This document shows positions 47,041 through 58,823 of a DNA stretch of 64,000 bases, piece by piece. Source of the DNA: Membranipora membranacea (lineage: Eukaryota; Bryozoa; Gymnolaemata; Cheilostomatida; Membraniporidae); NCBI GenBank assembly GCA_914767715.1, contig OU612071.1, forward strand, positions 10,025,493 through 10,089,492. Direction: 5' to 3'. Each line of letters starts with the position of its first letter. Position 1 is the stretch's first letter. The notes beneath the pieces are model-generated. The model was not told the origin of the DNA and did not search any database. It worked only from the letters and a program-made list of their open reading frames with translations. Both the position numbers and the translations under genes were made by a program.

Positions 47041-47391
47041 TTCATTGTAAAAGTTGTGTCTGGGAGACACTGTAGATTTTGCCAGACTTAAAACTTAAAT
47101 GTATTGTGAACTGATACCCAGGCAGACCATTGATTGTGAGGGAATTGTGTACCATCATCATAATCAGGCAAAATTAGAGTGCATGTTTTGGCATCTCATT
47201 GCCCTAAATTATTGGAGTTGCCTATCTTGACAAACACCAAAATTACATATTATATCTAGAGCGATAATTTATATTACAAGAGTAGTCACCATCTGTTGTA
47301 TCACATGATTCATTCATAGCACAGTATAGTAGTAGGATAGTGTTATTTGATTGTGAGCCGTATCCAGCATTCTACTCAGCATTGCTAACAG

Positions 47392-48050
47392 TTATACACT
47401 TTAAAATGAAGCTCTTGCTCAGTCTGCTATGTTGTATTCTATTGGTTGGCGGCTCGGTGATGGCAGACACAATATGGAAGCCTTGTCAAGTAGATAAAGG
47501 TGTTACTTTCTGGCAGCGGTTCGATTATTGCGGAAAGAACCAACTTACTTATTTCTGTGACACGTAAGTTTGAATCGTACATGCCTGAATCTGTAACAAT
47601 GCCTGCCCAGTGTTTCATACAATCACCTAGTGCTTTGTTTGATATATAAGTCTTTGACACATTTTAGTCATTAGATAACATTAACATATCAAGGAGAACA
47701 AACAGATACAAGTTGAGCTAGCACTTTATCATTGCTAATGTTGAGAGCGTGTTCTGCCCCCGCCCCTCCTTCCTTAAAGATCTGTAGATTATGTACTGCC
47801 ACTGCTCTAGATTGCTAATGACATCGATTCATTTCCAAAGAAATGGGATATCAAATTATCATTTAATTTCTTCTTATAGAGGGGAAAGTGAAACCGAAGG
47901 GAAGTGTGCCCCTTACTTTGGCTAGACAGGTTACAGATCCACTACATCAATACATGACATCATGGCACCAAACTACTTCTCAATTGCTGAAGTCATTATC
48001 AATTCTGTGAATGCTGTATTGTGGTATTTTCTTTGATAAAAAGCAATAAA
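47392..48050 (+). CDS. Four-cysteine secreted peptide family Z, copy 2 (67 residues)
   Basis: Acceptor at 47390-47391, ATG at 47406, exon to 47563 before GTAAGT. Exon from 47880 joins in phase (AC|A) and stops at TAG 47923-47925. AATAAA at 48045. Signal peptide MKLLLSLLCCILLVGGSVMA with a canonical V-x-A cleavage site gives a mature peptide of about 47 residues. Cysteines at precursor positions 27, 42, 51 and 62 (C-x14-C-x8-C-x10-C) allow two disulfides. Aromatic residues are frequent (WKPC, FWQRFDYC, LTYFC), and the end, PYFG, could be amidated. The sequence 60 bp upstream of the ATG is nearly the same as in copy 1, so the pair arose by tandem duplication. Role unknown; toxin-like, defence or signalling are all possible. 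Confidence 0.7.
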
Positions 48051-48530
48051 ACTGATTGTTCTAATTATAAACACCGATATTTTAATCCTATATGCCTTGT
48101 TGGTTGCACTCCTTGTGGCATGGTATGTGATACTATGGTATACATTTGATCCTCAGAACCATTGCACCTGCTCGAAGAGTATGTCACAAACATTGTCTAA
48201 AAGGTCAATTATGAGAACCATGTAGGGAGACAGAAATAAAAAAAAAATAGATGAAGGCAAGCAGGGTCAGCCCCAAAAATTTGGTTGAGGCAGAAATTCT
48301 TCTTCTCAAGCCAACATCCAGCTAGGATCCTTCTGATCCTTCCGTGCCGATGAATGAAGCTTTATAGCTATATTGTCTGTTCTTATTTGAATTTCTTGGG
48401 GGCTGCCTCTCAGGTAGGAAAATCACCAGGTTTTGAAGTGAAAGCTGTACACATATTAATTCAATTTTTACTCTGTTTAACTCCCCAGTGAGCTTTACCA
48501 ACATTGAGATGTTTTAGTATAGGTTTGAGA

Positions 48531-49672
48531 ATGCAAATGGTGATTTATCGTCTGGTCTTGTTGCTTTGTGTGTATTTGGAGGCTGGAGAACACAGCATGT
48601 CATTAGAGGTTTGAATTGCATGTAACAGATCAGTATCCATAATGCGGAGAGAGTATTGGAGTGTTTTGGGTCGTGAGTACTGTGGCAATGAGGTGCGATG
48701 ATGGTAGTATTTAAAATGGATGCCATACCTAAATCTGAATTATCTCCTTCTTATTAATATTATCAAACCAGGCAGAAGTCAACACTAAATTCTCGATTTT
48801 TGACGCTGACCTCTTTGTCCGGTATTCACAAGTCTTGCCAGCCCTCGCACCCCGATCAATAGGTATTTTCTCCTGCCATCTTTTACAATTCATCTGAGAT
48901 AATCAATTGAGAATTTTAATCATAAACCAAGGAGTCAGTAATCTTCATTTTCAGTTGAATGAATTTGTAACTTTGTAACTGCAAATCAAGGAGTTACTCC
49001 CTAACTTTTGTCAGGTTTACACACTATTTGATAATTGGTATCGCTGTAATCCACAACAAGTCTGTGTAGACCTGGTAAGACATATATCATGAGGAATAGA
49101 GTATAACTCCTGGATAGTTTGTATTTTTGTGGTCATCGAATGGTATGCATACATAGCCTCACATGATCTTCAAAATAGAGAAATTTTGTAAATGACAGCG
49201 TCCCGCCTAAGTTATGTAAATGACAGCGTCCCGCTTTAATTGATTAAATTATATTATATACATATTTATATGTATATATATATATATATATATGTGTGTG
49301 CTTTAAATGTTAATGAGGAAGGGTTCGACGGCTCCGTGTCTTTGTGCTTGGAGATGGAGTAAGAGTTCAGGGTAAAAGCCTGGGCAGTGACCAGGGGGGC
49401 AGTGACCAGGTGAAATAGTGCCCAAAATTGCATATGCAGCATACAAATTGAACTGAAGGGGGAGTTGTTTGTTTGGAAAAGGCACTGTAGACCAGTTAAA
49501 GTCTTTTGGATAAGATGATTATGGGAAGTGAAAGGGGCTTGCAGTCAAAAGGAGATGCAGATCCTTGCGTTTAAATAACATCTACTTCTTGTTTTGCTTT
49601 GATAAATAGGTCGGCCAAATTCCAGAAGGGATCACAGGCAAGGAGACACCTGAACAAAAAAAAACACCATAA
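48531..49672 (+). CDS. Secreted protein with VEGF/PDGF-like exon (partial, frame-broken)
   Basis: Signal exon 48531-48608 (MQMVIYRLVLLLCVYLEAGE) ends at a weak GTTTGA donor in phase 0. Exon 48772-48862 joins in phase (AEVNTKFSIFDADLFVRYS) and ends in phase 1. Exon 49015-49074, perhaps from 48991, reads LFDNWYRCNPQQVCVDL before GTAAGA. This resembles the first strand of VEGF-C/D-type domains, where D-N-x-W-R and C-x-P-R-E-V-C-x-D-V occur. Exon from 49610 joins in phase 0 (VGQIPEGITGKE) and stops at TAA 49670 after an A-run at about 49656-49664; another frame beyond the run is cysteine-rich (RRFCCQPDCCQYC). A run-length error or frameshift is suspected. The join into exon 3 is out of phase by one base, so an exon boundary is wrong or missing. 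The family call is tentative. Confidence 0.42.
49196..49292. repeat. Short direct repeat and (TA)n tract
   Basis: GTAAATGACAGCGTCCCGC occurs twice, 26 bp apart, followed by a TA-rich microsatellite. Lies in the intron before the last exon of the VEGF-like gene. Confidence 0.6.
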
Positions 49673-50081
49673 GGAGGTTCTGCTGTCAACCGGACTGCTG
49701 CCAGTACTGCCGTTGGGGGTTATGGATCAACTGAGGTTCCATCAGTCCCAAAGATAAGGCTCTCAAATCCTGCTTGGTAAAAACGTGTTTATAGGAAATC
49801 CCTGGATCCTATATGACTGTTAATTTTTTTTGAAATTTGCAAAAAAAGTTCAAGCACAGAAACGCTTGTTTGGCCAGTCTGTAAAACCAAATATCATAAT
49901 TGTTATAAATGATTTTCTGGCATATAAATCTATATTCCATGCCACAGGAGGTTTACACGACCACATCATATAAACAGCTTGTTCACTACAGTCAAAGCCA
50001 ATGTTGTTGACGAAGTTGACCCTCAGTAATCGGATCTGATAATAAAAATAAACCAAACTAAATAAATAGAAGAGAGAACTA

Positions 50082-50153
50082 TACTGCCCTCTGCGGAAAA
50101 AACTTGTAAATCTTGAAATTTGTGATAATGAGTTTTACCTTCAGAGGGCAGTA
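50082..50153. mobile_element. 72-bp Tc1/mariner-type MITE
   Basis: TACTGCCCTCTG at the left and CAGAGGGCAGTA at the right are perfect complements and are flanked by TA on both sides (50080-50081, 50154-50155). Confidence 0.7.
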
Positions 50154-51062
50154 TACTGGAGAACACCAGACTACTTCTTGAAACTTAGGTAGTCGGCACA
50201 CTATAGAAATTGCGGGAACTCTACACAAAATACTTACAATTCCCTAACCGCCTAATCAAGTTTGTAATCTATTCTTCAACCCAAATTTTTTTAATACCTT
50301 TGTTCCAAACTAGTTAGGAATGTTTATCTACTCCTGGGTGTTGCTGGATATGATTGATTGGATATTGTGTTGCGCTATCTAAATTAGAGTGTCTAGACAT
50401 GCCAAGGATTTTTGCCTCCCCTACCATTTATCCTAAACCACAGTCCGGTATATCGACGAGTGGTTGAAAGTGACGGTAAGTTGAGCTTTTGATTTTAATA
50501 TCATATCTGGCAAAGTATTTGTAGTTTTGATCTTCGCTTGTTGTAAACAGACCCTAAACATTCATTTTTTGGCCATGCAGTAGGAGTGTCAAAGATTTAA
50601 TTTAGCATTTTGAAGTAAAATAATTTGTCAGAAGCCACCATTTTGCAAAGGTTATTGAACCTCGTTTATCTATGCCTACACTATGTTGTCATGGTAACTT
50701 CTTGAGTTTTGCCATCGAATAAAACATGAAGACATGAATTCACTTTTCCGCTGGTAAAAATATGCCAGCTTTTCATTATAGTGGCAAGAAGAGATTGTTG
50801 CCAGCATTTTGGTCAATAAAAATAGGCTAGTTGTTGTCTATCAAATGTTACTTTAGTTGTAAATGCTTTATATTGTATTTGGCCCAAACAAAGCATTATT
50901 TCCATACACACCCACTTTGAAGATAATTATAATCAACTGCAAGTAATATTAACCTGATGCAACAAAAGCTTGTGGCAGTTATTGACACTAATAATAATAT
51001 TGCTGTTTGTCAGGGTTGACAATGATTGGCACTGATTTGCCAGCTTTGGAAGTGTTTTTATA

Positions 51063-51873
51063 GTGACGACTAGGTTTCCAAGTCATCAACCACTGACAGC
51101 CTTAACCCAGTGTGAAGTATATCGCTACAAGGCCGGAGCTGCAGTGATTGGTGACAGCATCCTCCTGTATAGATTTATCATACAGGGGGGTTATTTTATC
51201 TTCATGCACAATGTTGTTGTACATACAGAAGATCTCTATTATCGTGACTATGTAATCAGTCAAAGTCAAAACTTCTTGTCAACTTGCAGGCGATCCTACT
51301 GCTGAGCCAAACTGACTGACTTGACACTAGTTGCCTTTTTAATGCTTATAACTATAAATTCCAATAAAGCCTAATTGGACATATTGGACTGACAGGGATG
51401 CCTTAAAAATCAATCTTATGAGTGAAAAAAGTTACGCAAAGATTTTTGTTCCTAACATGGCTTCCCAAAAGTTTCCCTGAATCGGTCAGCATCTTTAGTG
51501 TGGTGATTTCCGAGTGCAATGACTTGAGCGTTGGGTGTGTTGAACTGAATTCGGCAGCAATCTTATGTTGCATTATGGTAATGCTAACCCCAGAGGGATA
51601 AAACAATCACCAAATGCGTAAAATTAAGTCTTATATAATGTGGATATTTTGCAGGCCTGTGCAAAACCTTTGACAAAGCAAATAATGATAGTGTGAATTT
51701 AAAGACTATAAGAGAAAATCTCAAATACATCATTGGTCTTTCCCCAATTCCGCCACGTGAAATAATTTACATGCCAACAAACAAAGGCGTGTTCATGGAA
51801 TTAAGGGTGTTAATTGAAAGAAGTTAAGAGTTCCTGTCTAGTACAATCACTTGAAGAATTAATTATGAATAAA
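51063..51873 (+). CDS. Tandem gene family X, copy C (5' end missing)
   Basis: Exon after the acceptor at 51098-51099 is open: TQCEVYRYKAGAAVIGDSIL, IQGGYFIFMHNVVVHTEDLY, then YVISQSQ to a stop at 51303-51305, or a GTAATC donor after CGTGACTAT. Terminal exons 51490-about 51574 (IFSVVISECNDLSVGCVELN) and 51655-51827 (LCKTFDKANNDSVN, PIPPREIIYMPTNK, TAA at 51825) match copy B. Here a 17-base insert relative to B follows LCCI and supplies a different donor (ATG|GTAATG), so the join differs. AATAAA at about 51868. The TATA region of B and A is not included in this duplication, so the copy probably lacks its promoter. Confidence 0.45.
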
Positions 51874-52550
51874 GTGCCTGCAGAATCTTTACACTATAGC
51901 TTGCTTGTCTTTGAAGCCCGACCACTGTATTCTGTTGTAACTTCTAATGTTACGGGGACATGATCTTATTAAAGCCGTGGCAACCTGAATGGAAATTTAT
52001 CATTGGGAGAGCAGACCATTTTATTTGCGCTAAGGTCAACACCTTTTGTTTCAGGTATCTAATAATAATGGACTGTAAATGTGATTTTGGGCTGAACTTA
52101 CACAAACAATCACAATGTTTTGTTACCAATTAATCATGCCCATACTCTGAGTAAGATCAATGGTGAAAAAATAATCAGAATTCAACAAGTTGATGGATGG
52201 AAAATTCACCATTGTCTGGTGGGCAGGGAAAATGTAAATTTATTAATAAATTAATTACGCATTTGGCTTGAGGATCGGCCAATTATGCAATTTTGTTTAG
52301 CTCTGCAGGGCTGTAGTTAAGAAAAAATTGTAGGGGAGGCAAAAGTCTGGGGCGAGTACAAAACATCATCAGGAGGGGTTGTTAATTCCCACCTAAGCAA
52401 TTTAAGGCATTTAATTAGCAAATGGAAATCCCAGAGGAGCTGATTCTGACATAGATCATCCAGTTATAACGTTTTAGTCCACTGTATTCATCTTTCTGGG
52501 GAAGGCAGTGCATCCCTGTCGCCACTAGAACTACGGGCCTGCTCTTAGAC

Positions 52551-52790
52551 GTATATAAGCAGGGACAGTGTATAAGTTCAATTACAAATCTTCTTGGAAA
52601 AGATCAAAGATGACGCTTATCAAGCTATCTATTGTCGTATTGGGCTCTTCTTCCTAGCAGAAGGTTTCGTATATGGTGGGACCGGAGCTCACAAGAGAAT
52701 CATCTATCCTGGATGGTGGGAGAGAGAGAGATCTCTGAGAATAAAGAAGAACTATATGACTCCACTGAGAGGTTATTGGTGAGTGGATAT
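52551..52790 (+). pseudogene. Family Y exon 1, copy C (frameshifted)
   Basis: TATA box (TATATAAG, about 52551) and ATG at 52609 are kept. Two extra bases at about 52630 relative to copy B put the frame into a TAG within 16 codons, and a further two-base expansion of a GA-run lies near 52730. Not functional as read. Confidence 0.65.
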
Positions 52791-52975
52791 TCTAATTGAT
52801 CACAGCTATTGAATTCCATGTCTGGAAAAGCATCGTTAGCTTTTTTTTGCCAGACAAAGGGCTTGCAAAAATTTCCAGTCCCTAGGAGCATTCTAGAAAG
52901 GATATTTTTTTGGCACTGTTTGGAATGTTTTAAAGAAAACAATATCCCAGGCTATATCACTCATGCTAGTAGTGT

Positions 52976-53310
52976 GAGATCTCAAGTTCTCACAGCTCAG
53001 GAGATATCGGATAAAGGGAATGGAGCCAAGAGGATTGGAGCAGGTGATACCAGACGATGTCAACCACTTCAAAATAATGTATATAATTAAACGTTTTTAT
53101 CAGACAAAGAATCTAAATCCAATCTCCGTCTTTTTGGAGGGTTCAAACGCAAGCATTTAAATAATGTATATAATTAAACCTTTTTATCAGACAAAGAACC
53201 TAAATCCAATCTCCGCTTTATCAAGAGGATGGGCAAATGCTACCTCCGGTTTTTTGGCCACGCTCACCCGCCTTGATGAACCCCGGTGCCTATAAAAAGC
53301 AGGGGAACAT
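52976..53310 (+). repeat. 87-bp-unit repeat element, copy C
   Basis: Same structure as copy B, with the terminal CCCCGGT hairpin disrupted (TATAAAAAGCAGGGG). Confidence 0.75.
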
Positions 53311-53668
53311 CAAGGCAGGACAGTTCTGGTTGGAGAGCCCTTGGAGCATGTTTTTCTGGTATAGTATAGATTGCTTTGCTGGTATCTAACTTAGTTTATT
53401 ATTCAAGAATAAAAATTGATTTTTATGTCGAAAAGGCATCTCAACTATGAGTCTTAAGTAAATTGAATTAATACCTACTTGTAACAAATTTCTAAAAAAC
53501 AATGTTGTGGATAAATTTGATTAGGTAAACAAAACACTTTTTGTATGGAGTTGCCTTCTTCCTCAACAGGAAGAAGTTAACTCCATACAAAATAAACATG
53601 AGCAAAATGAATGAAATTGTAGTGTCTGTTCTGCTCGGGTATTCGGCCCCAAGTGGGTCGAATATGAG

Positions 53669-55380
53669 TTGACGTACGTAAGTTGACGAAACAGCCTTTA
53701 CCTCACAAATCACCAGGTTAAGCCTTGAGAAAATTATAGTGTTTGAAATTTATCTTGAGAAGACAAAATTACAACCTTGGACAACAAAAATGTTTATAAG
53801 TAATGGAAAAACTGAAGTGAGTTGAAATAGAGCTTGCGGGAAAATCTGGTCCAGGAAAAATGCTGGGACGGATAAACAAAATTTTTATAAGGATACTGGA
53901 AAAATATTATTATTGCTATGGAGGAAAAAATTGGTGAACAAATTGAAAGGAAAATAGGAGGAAAATTATGGAAAATTAAAACCGGGGAGCTCCAGCGGCA
54001 ACTAATCACTCCATTTGTATGGAATAGGTCTATAGGGCTAGTTGTCAGAGGCTGCAGACTAATCAATAAATATGCGTACTTAGTTGAGTTAATATCATTC
54101 CTTCATTAAAGATTGTCTGAATCTGGCTCAATCTGACAACTGGTCTGACTCTGTACACTTGGGGGGATTGATTGTCCATATGTTATACAAAGAGGATATA
54201 AAGGAGGATATAAGGAGGATATTTATTTTATAGGAATTTTTTGGTCAAAAATCAGGCTCTTTCAACTTTTGATTACAGGATGAAACTTCAAAACTATCAG
54301 CAATTTTCCTTTCAGTTAGTTGTTTTGCCTGTGTTTAGAGTTAAGTGCACTAATTTCTATACAACTTTAAGAGTTTTATTTTTGTTGTCACCAGTATCTT
54401 TTTAGATTTGGAGGTAAATAGTTTAAACTAGTGAAACACTTATACTCCCATGTTCTTGCAAGTTTTTCACCAACGTTGTCTGAGGTTTTGATTTTTGCAA
54501 ACGGAATATAAACAATTATAACTGGTCTCAAAAGTCAACACGCAATGACATTTTATACAAACCCCTTCGGTAGAATGGGATCATTTAACCACGGGGACGG
54601 TAAGTCATGCTAATAATAGGAAGTGACTATTGCTAAAGAAAATTGCGTAATAATGGACATTGATGTACAATGCTATGTGTATTCAGTCATCCAAATTATG
54701 TTAAAAAGTTACCCAACAACATACCTGTCACAAGTGGCGGATGCCTTGAGATATCCCATCGCCATACCTGCCAGTTGGTCAGCTTACAGGCTATCATTGG
54801 GTTTAAACTACCAAATACAAATTGTGATATGAATATAAATATTGCTGGTTTCATGATCATTTTTCTATGGATAATTGCGTGTTGACTGATACCAATATAT
54901 TTACAAGACAAGGTAAACCATTGGAAATTTGTGTAGGTGATTTGTCAGGTTGTTTTTAAAGGGAGCGTTATTTTTCGGCTCGGGATGATTCAATGGTCAT
55001 TTGGGGAACTTATAAGTATTACAGTTATATTGCTGCGAACCTCTCAACACAAAAAACCCTGTACCGGCAAAACATAGAATTCACATGTACATGTTGTAAA
55101 TAACTCAAGTTGTAGTTACCATAGTTAAATTTGTAATTTAGGTTTAGGTATTAGATAGGAAATAATTATACTCTATCCTTCACAAATTTATAAAAGTTGT
55201 CTGGTTATCAGTGTCGGTCAGTTGACAACTCCAAGCTATGAAAAAGTAAATAAATAGTTACTAGTCTAACCAGGTAGTTCATTCAAAGCGCTTTGGCTCA
55301 ATTCTGTATTTGTAAACAAAAAGTTGATTGAACGGATCTATCCATAACTTTTATTACATCCATCACTGGGTTAGTTCATC
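53669..55380. other. No recognisable gene
   Basis: AT-rich unique sequence between duplicated blocks. A Lys/Glu-rich short frame near 53918-54109 has no splice or start support. Confidence 0.45.
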
Positions 55381-55385
55381 GGGTT

Positions 55386-55885
55386 ACCATTCCATGCTAT
55401 TTTCTGTGGTTTTCAATGGAATGCCTTGCATTCCGGGTCAACTGATTTGTTTTCAATGATGCGGTGTAGATGGCCGAGGGGTAATGATGAAGTGCCACTA
55501 CTTAGAGCTATGGTTCAGACGACACAACGGGCAATGTTGAGCCAACTGTCCTGATGAGCCAGGGGTATAATGTTAATAAAGTTTGTGAAGATTTAGACAT
55601 TTCTCACACAAGTGTGAAGGGGAAAAATTGCGATGGTATTATGAGTTTTATTTTTGACGCGAGGAAGGAGGACTAAACTCCGAATTGAATGCTAAAATTG
55701 TCTATAATTGTGTACACAATGTTCCTGAATTTGCTTAGAATTATTGGGAGTGGGAAGTGACCTGTCATTTTGGCTTTAGTGTCACATTCTTTAGATTAGG
55801 TCACGTGATAACCTTTCCATGCTATTTCCTTTGGTTCTCCTTGGAATGTCTGGCATTCCGGGTTAACCGATTTGTTTTCAGAAGG
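55386..55885 (+). repeat. Pair of 75-bp direct repeats
   Basis: 55386-55460 and 55810-55885 share TTCCATGCTATTT, TTGGAATG and GCATTCCGGGT blocks, about 425 bp apart. Function unknown. Confidence 0.6.
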
Positions 55886-56091
55886 GAGTGAATCGAAAAT
55901 TTCAATGCTGCTTATATAATGGCGATCTAGGATGTATAATAATTCATTATGGTGGGCTGGCTATCCTGGTGGACAGGGAGACTCAATAGAAAGGAGATGT
56001 CACTGATTGAAAATTACAATGGATAGCCAGGGTAGATTATGGCGGCCCGGGTACCTGAGTGGATCAGGAGGTGATAAACGGAGGAGTGGCA

Positions 56092-56416
56092 GAGGCTGTG
56101 AGATAATTTCACAGCTTCCTTTGGAGGACCCAGGAGGGTCAGGAGAAGGAGCAGCAGAAGCTGTGAGATGACTTCACAGCTTCCTTTGGTGGACCCAGGA
56201 GGGTCAGGAAAAGGAGCGGCAGAGGCTGTGAGATAACTTCACAGCTTCCTTGGGAGGACCCAGGAGGGTCAGGAGAAGGAGCGGCAGAAGCTGTGAGATA
56301 ACTTCACAGCTTCCTTTGAAGGACTCAGGAGAGTCAGGAAAAGCAGCGGCAGAAGCTGTGAGCTCACCTCACAGGTTTCTCGGATGACTCAGGAGAGTCA
56401 ATAAAAAGGGAGGGCA
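56092..56416 (+). repeat. 65-bp tandem array of hairpin units
   Basis: Five units start at 56092, 56157, 56222, 56287 and 56352, exactly 65 bp apart. Most open with a GCTGTGA...TCACAGC palindrome and end GGAGCGGCA. The next unit start (56417) is the hairpin that heads the 87-bp repeat element, so the array appears to be part of a longer form of that element. Confidence 0.9.
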
Positions 56417-56419
56417 GAA

Positions 56420-56840
56420 GTTGTGAGATCTCAAGTTCTCACAGCTCAGGAGATTTCGGATAAAGAGAATGGAGCCAAGAGGATGGGAGCATGACAGCGT
56501 CAACCACTTCAAAATAATGTATATAATTAAACCTTTTTATCAGACAAAGAATCTAAATCCAATCTCCGTCTCTTTGGAGGGTTCAATCGCAAGAATTTAA
56601 ATAATGTATATAATTAAACCTTTTTATCAGACAAAGAATGTAAATCCAATCTCCGTCTCTTTGGAGGGTTCAATCGCAAGCATTTAAATAATGTATATAA
56701 TTAAACCTTTTTATCAGACAAAGAACCTAAATCCAATCTCCGCTTTTTCAAGAGGATGGGCAAATGCTACCTCCGGTTTTTTGGCCATGCTCACCCGCCG
56801 TGATGAACCCTGGTGCATATAAAAACCGGGGGAACATCAA
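56420..56840 (+). repeat. 87-bp-unit repeat element, copy D (three monomers)
   Basis: Monomers start at 56513, 56600 and 56687 (87 bp each); copies B and C have two. Ends in the TATA-bearing hairpin (about 56818). Confidence 0.85.
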
Positions 56841-57698
56841 GGCAGGACAGCTCTGGTCGGAGAGGCCTTGGAGCATGTTTTTCTGGTATAGTATAGATTG
56901 CTTTTCTGGTATCTAACTTAGTTTATTATTCAAGAATAGAAATTGATTTTAATGTCGAAAACGCATCTCAACTATGAGTCATTAGTAAATTGAATTAATA
57001 CCTACTTGTAACAAAATTCTAAAGAACAATGTTGTGGATAAATTTGATTAGGTAAACAAAACACTTTTTGTATGGAGTTGCCTTCTTCCTCAACAGGAAG
57101 AAGTTAACTCCATACAACATAAACATGAGCAAATTGAATGAAATAGTAGTGTCTGTTCTGCTCGGGTATTCGGCCCCAAGCGGGTGGAATATGCGACAAT
57201 AGGGCCAGCCAAACATATCAATGTCAGATGAGTGCCTGTTTTTGAGTTTTCCAACTTTGATTCAGTAATTACTGCTAATATCACATTATAGGAAAAGACG
57301 TCAGTCTCTGCCGGTTTCACTATCCAGTATAGATATGGTTTGAAATGATAGATTTCTGGTTGAACACCAAAACATGATACAAGATTCTATTGATATGTTT
57401 TCGAAATCTATAGGACATAAGTTGCATTTAATAACTCACTATATTTTTATTCTTATACTACAGAATGAAATAATTGAGAAACTCACCAGCAGTAAGTATG
57501 CTCTTAATGAAGAGAACAAAAACCCGAATACAGAGGATCAACCATCATCAGGTGAGATTGCAATATAATATTTTGTTTTGTAAATTTTCCAACACTTTGA
57601 CTGTTGACTACTCGGTTTTGCTGGTTCACTGGCTCAGTTAATTCATTACAAGTCCAGAAGACACCAACAGTTAGCTTTCAGTTTAATTTAACGGCTCG
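56841..57698 (+). repeat. Segmental duplication, copy D of 45220-46077
   Basis: Near-identical to B, including the 50-nt hairpin and the exon NEIIEKLTSSKYAL at 57464-57553. Homology ends abruptly at AACGGCTCG (57698), just before the family Z coding exon, so D carries no peptide gene. The very few differences suggest this is the youngest duplication. Confidence 0.85.
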
Positions 57699-58267
57699 GG
57701 GGCAAGAATTTGACAGTGTTTACACGTGTAGATAGGTTGTCTAAACACTATGTCATAGTTTCTACACCTCTCAGTTTGTCAGTTTTGTTTATGTTGTTTG
57801 TTGTGAGTGGTTAGGTTGTTAGCTTTTTATGTGAGTTTAATTATGGTATATGAACTTGAGGCCGCAGTGTACATCTATAAAACAGAAAAACAAGGTTTTG
57901 AGTTATGGTGGATGAAACACTTGACCAAACAAACATAATGGGATGTAAAACATAAACATCCCCTTTACAATAAAATAAAACATAATGGTGAACGAATATA
58001 GGCCAGAAAAACTTGGTTACACAAGTTTATGCTATATCAGGCAACGACGCACAGAAAACATAATGTCTGGGTGTTTACAGCTGGAAAGACGGGTAAACCT
58101 ACTACAAGGGGTCCCAGCAATGGGCCATGTAAGGCCAATAACCCTAACACATACGCTGTGTTTCATAGGGTGGCAATGGCGGATTGGAATGTGCTTTGGG
58201 ATGAGAAAACACAACTCCGAGTAGTGAATAGCGGGCTATCTAATTAACGCCATCGACCCATTCTTTT

Positions 58268-58425
58268 TTTGGGGATTGTGAGATGGTGCAATTGGTTAGC
58301 GTGCTTGCTATTCACTGCCAGGCGATAAGTGCCGCAGGAGTTGTGGGTTCGAGTCCTACTGGGGGAGCTTTCATTGTTGATTGTTCCAGCCCCCAGCACC
58401 CTCGGGTGTATACCTCTCCTGTGTA
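58268..58425 (+). repeat. tRNA-derived SINE head, copy 1
   Basis: A box TGGTGCAATTGG and B box GGTTCGAGTCC are correctly ordered with a consensus B box, followed by a conserved tail (CCCCCAGCACCCTCGGGTGT). The loop and stem pairing between boxes is poor, so a SINE is more likely than a tRNA gene. Confidence 0.65.
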
Positions 58426-58675
58426 CTTGTCTACTGACTGACTCATGCAAAGACATGTGACAGCATGGAAAGACATGCTGACAAGCTGGAAAGACGGGTA
58501 AACCTACTACAAGGGGTCCCAGCAATGGGCCATGTAAGGCCAATAACCCTAACACGTACTCTGTGTTTCATAGGGTGGCAACGGTGGATTGGAATGTGCT
58601 GTGGGATGAGAGAACACAACTCCGAGTAGTGAATAGCGGGCTATCTAATTAACGCCATCGACCCATTCTTTTTTG

Positions 58676-58823
58676 GGGATGGTGAGATGGCGCAATTGGT
58701 TAGTGCGCTTGCTATTCACTGCCAGGCGATAAGTGCCGCAGGAGTTGTGGGTTCGAGTTCCACTGGGGGAGCTTTCATTGTTGATTGTTCCAGCCCCCAG
58801 CACCCTCGGGTGTATACCTCTCC
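58676..58823 (+). repeat. tRNA-derived SINE head, copy 2
   Basis: As copy 1, with A box TGGCGCAATTGG and B box GGTTCGAGTTCC. Confidence 0.65.

Larger units (their letters stand above)
50736..53668 (+). repeat. Segmental duplication, copy C of 42630-45575
   Basis: Collinear with B over about 2.9 kb including the family X terminal exons, the family Y promoter and exon 1, the 87-bp repeat and the 50-nt hairpin. Right border: GAATATG then GTTGACGTACG, where B continues CGACAATAGGG. Confidence 0.85.

Noticed and set aside
55470-55530. tRNA-like GATGGCCGAGGGGT...GGTTCAGACGAC
   Set aside because: A-box-like start but the B box is poor and no cloverleaf can be drawn.
56092-56773. CRISPR-like array
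   Set aside because: Units are contiguous tandem repeats without unique spacers, and the genome is clearly eukaryotic.
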